The notes beneath the pieces were generated by a model, which saw only the letters and a program-made list of their open reading frames with translations, was not told the DNA's origin and ran no database searches. A program made the translations under genes and the position numbers. 64,000 bases of DNA from Verrucomicrobiaceae bacterium (GTDB lineage Bacteria; Verrucomicrobiota; Verrucomicrobiia; Verrucomicrobiales; Verrucomicrobiaceae): assembly GCA_024232965.1 (NCBI GenBank), contig JACKQF010000001.1, positions 1,364,001 through 1,428,000 of the forward strand. The letters run 5' to 3'. This document shows, piece after piece, positions 63,365 through 64,000 of the stretch (the first letter of the stretch is position 1; each line of letters starts with the position of its first letter).

Positions 63365-64000
63365 ATGACCAGCCGCCGTAGATTCCTGCAATCCCTCTCT
63401 GCAATCGCAGCCTGCCCCGCCGTCTCTGCCGAGACGCCGTGGAAACTGAACTACATGCTTGCGTCTTCCATCTATGGCAGCCTGCCACTCGCGGAAATCC
63501 TGCCCGAGGTCAAAAAGACGGGCGCAACCGGTATCGAGCTCTGGCCCAAGAAGCATGGCACGCAGCGGGAGGAGATGGATGCCATTGGTCACAAGAAATT
63601 CGCCGAGATGCTCAAGGACCATGGCATCAGCTTTGGTGGCACCACCCGCTACGATCTGGGGCCATTTAGGTTGACCGAAGAAATCGGCGTCGTCAAAGAA
63701 CTGGGCGGCACCTTCATCGTCACTGGCGGTTCCGGCGACTACAAGGTCTCGCCAGAACAACTGAAACTGAATGTGCAGGACTTCGTGGAAAAGATGAAAC
63801 CCCACGCGGCACTCGCTGCCGAGAGTGGAGTGACCCTAGGGATCGAAAACCACGTTAACAACCTGATCGACACCCCAGACTCCCTGCGCTGGTTGGCAGA
63901 TGCAATTCGCGACATCCCTGGGATCGGCATCGCCCTGGCGCCCTATCATTTGCCGCAGGAGCCGAAGCTGCTGGCAGATCTCATCGTGCATTGCGATAAG
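63365..64000 (+). CDS. Sugar phosphate isomerase/epimerase (TIM barrel), 3' end outside window
   Basis: Reads MTSRRRFLQSLSAIAACPAVSA, a Tat-like signal, then YMLASSIYGSLPLAEILPEVKKTGATGIELWPKK, GISFGGTTRYDLGP and GVTLGIENHVNNLIDTPDSLRWLAD, typical of the xylose isomerase-like TIM-barrel sugar isomerase/epimerase family (AP_endonuc_2). The residue E in GIENH is a usual metal ligand. The frame is open at the right edge, so at least 212 residues are present and the C-terminus is missing. Being exported, it may belong to the 3-keto-sugar pathway group common in these phyla. Confidence 0.85.
   Translation, partial: MTSRRRFLQSLSAIAACPAVSAETPWKLNYMLASSIYGSLPLAEILPEVKKTGATGIELWPKKHGTQREEMDAIGHKKFAEMLKDHGISFGGTTRYDLGPFRLTEEIGVVKELGGTFIVTGGSGDYKVSPEQLKLNVQDFVEKMKPHAALAAESGVTLGIENHVNNLIDTPDSLRWLADAIRDIPGIGIALAPYHLPQEPKLLADLIVHCDK

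Overview
The window is a gene-dense chromosomal segment, probably from a member of the Verrucomicrobiota (Verrucomicrobiales, Prosthecobacter-like). The assignment rests on protein families typical of Planctomycetes and Verrucomicrobia: paired DUF1592 (cytochrome c-like) and DUF1552 proteins, a giant DUF1080 / PVC-type dehydrogenase / LamG / cytochrome c fusion, sulfatases with HEAT-like tails, XylR-type regulators and many secreted beta-propellers. Clear Shine-Dalgarno sequences are rare. I found no rRNA, tRNA, CRISPR array, prophage or insertion sequence.

Layout. 1-3 kb: an MFS exporter cut by the left edge, overlapping an alginate_exp-type outer-membrane porin. 3-15 kb: polymer and ester degradation or secreted functions (tannase/feruloyl-esterase family, GH63-like glucosidase, membrane-anchored PQQ-like propeller, FKBP isomerase lipoprotein, LamG-like secreted protein, alpha/beta hydrolase, DUF1592 protein). 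15-16.4 kb: a mostly non-coding stretch with one small antisense gene, an inverted repeat and short periodic repeats; it separates DUF1592 from its usual partner DUF1552. 17.8-21.5 kb: a tightly overlapping minus-strand operon (DUF805-FAD oxidase fusion, methyltransferase, conserved unknown protein), the best candidate here for an uncharacterised pathway. 21.8-30 kb: mscL, cysS, an asparagine synthetase with a glycosyltransferase, and a TrhO-RluA tRNA/RNA modification fusion. 29.5-34 kb: purF, mnmA and a PL10-like pectate lyase on the minus strand. 34-39 kb: zinc-ribbon protein, YkvA, QueD-like, FAH-family, MBL-fold and MetE-half genes. 39-45.6 kb: sulfatase and the 1366-residue PVC fusion. 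45.6-51.2 kb: complete RND tripartite efflux operon. 51.4-53.4 kb: rusticyanin/sulfocyanin-like cupredoxin next to a PQQ sugar dehydrogenase. 53.6-57 kb: small unknown proteins, an NHL propeller pair and a GNAT. 57.4-64 kb: cysK, a TPR-like membrane protein, purM, a XylR-family regulator, a lipoprotein and a right-truncated TIM-barrel sugar isomerase/epimerase.

How the genes work together. Most of the window is consistent with an aerobic heterotroph living on plant or algal polysaccharides and esters: sulfatase, pectate lyase, glucosidase, tannase-like esterase, sugar dehydrogenase with a possible cupredoxin electron acceptor, XylR regulator and sugar isomerase. Core genes (cysS, cysK, purF, purM, mnmA, mscL) are scattered between these accessory groups. 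Function calls come from recognising motifs by eye; no database search was run.
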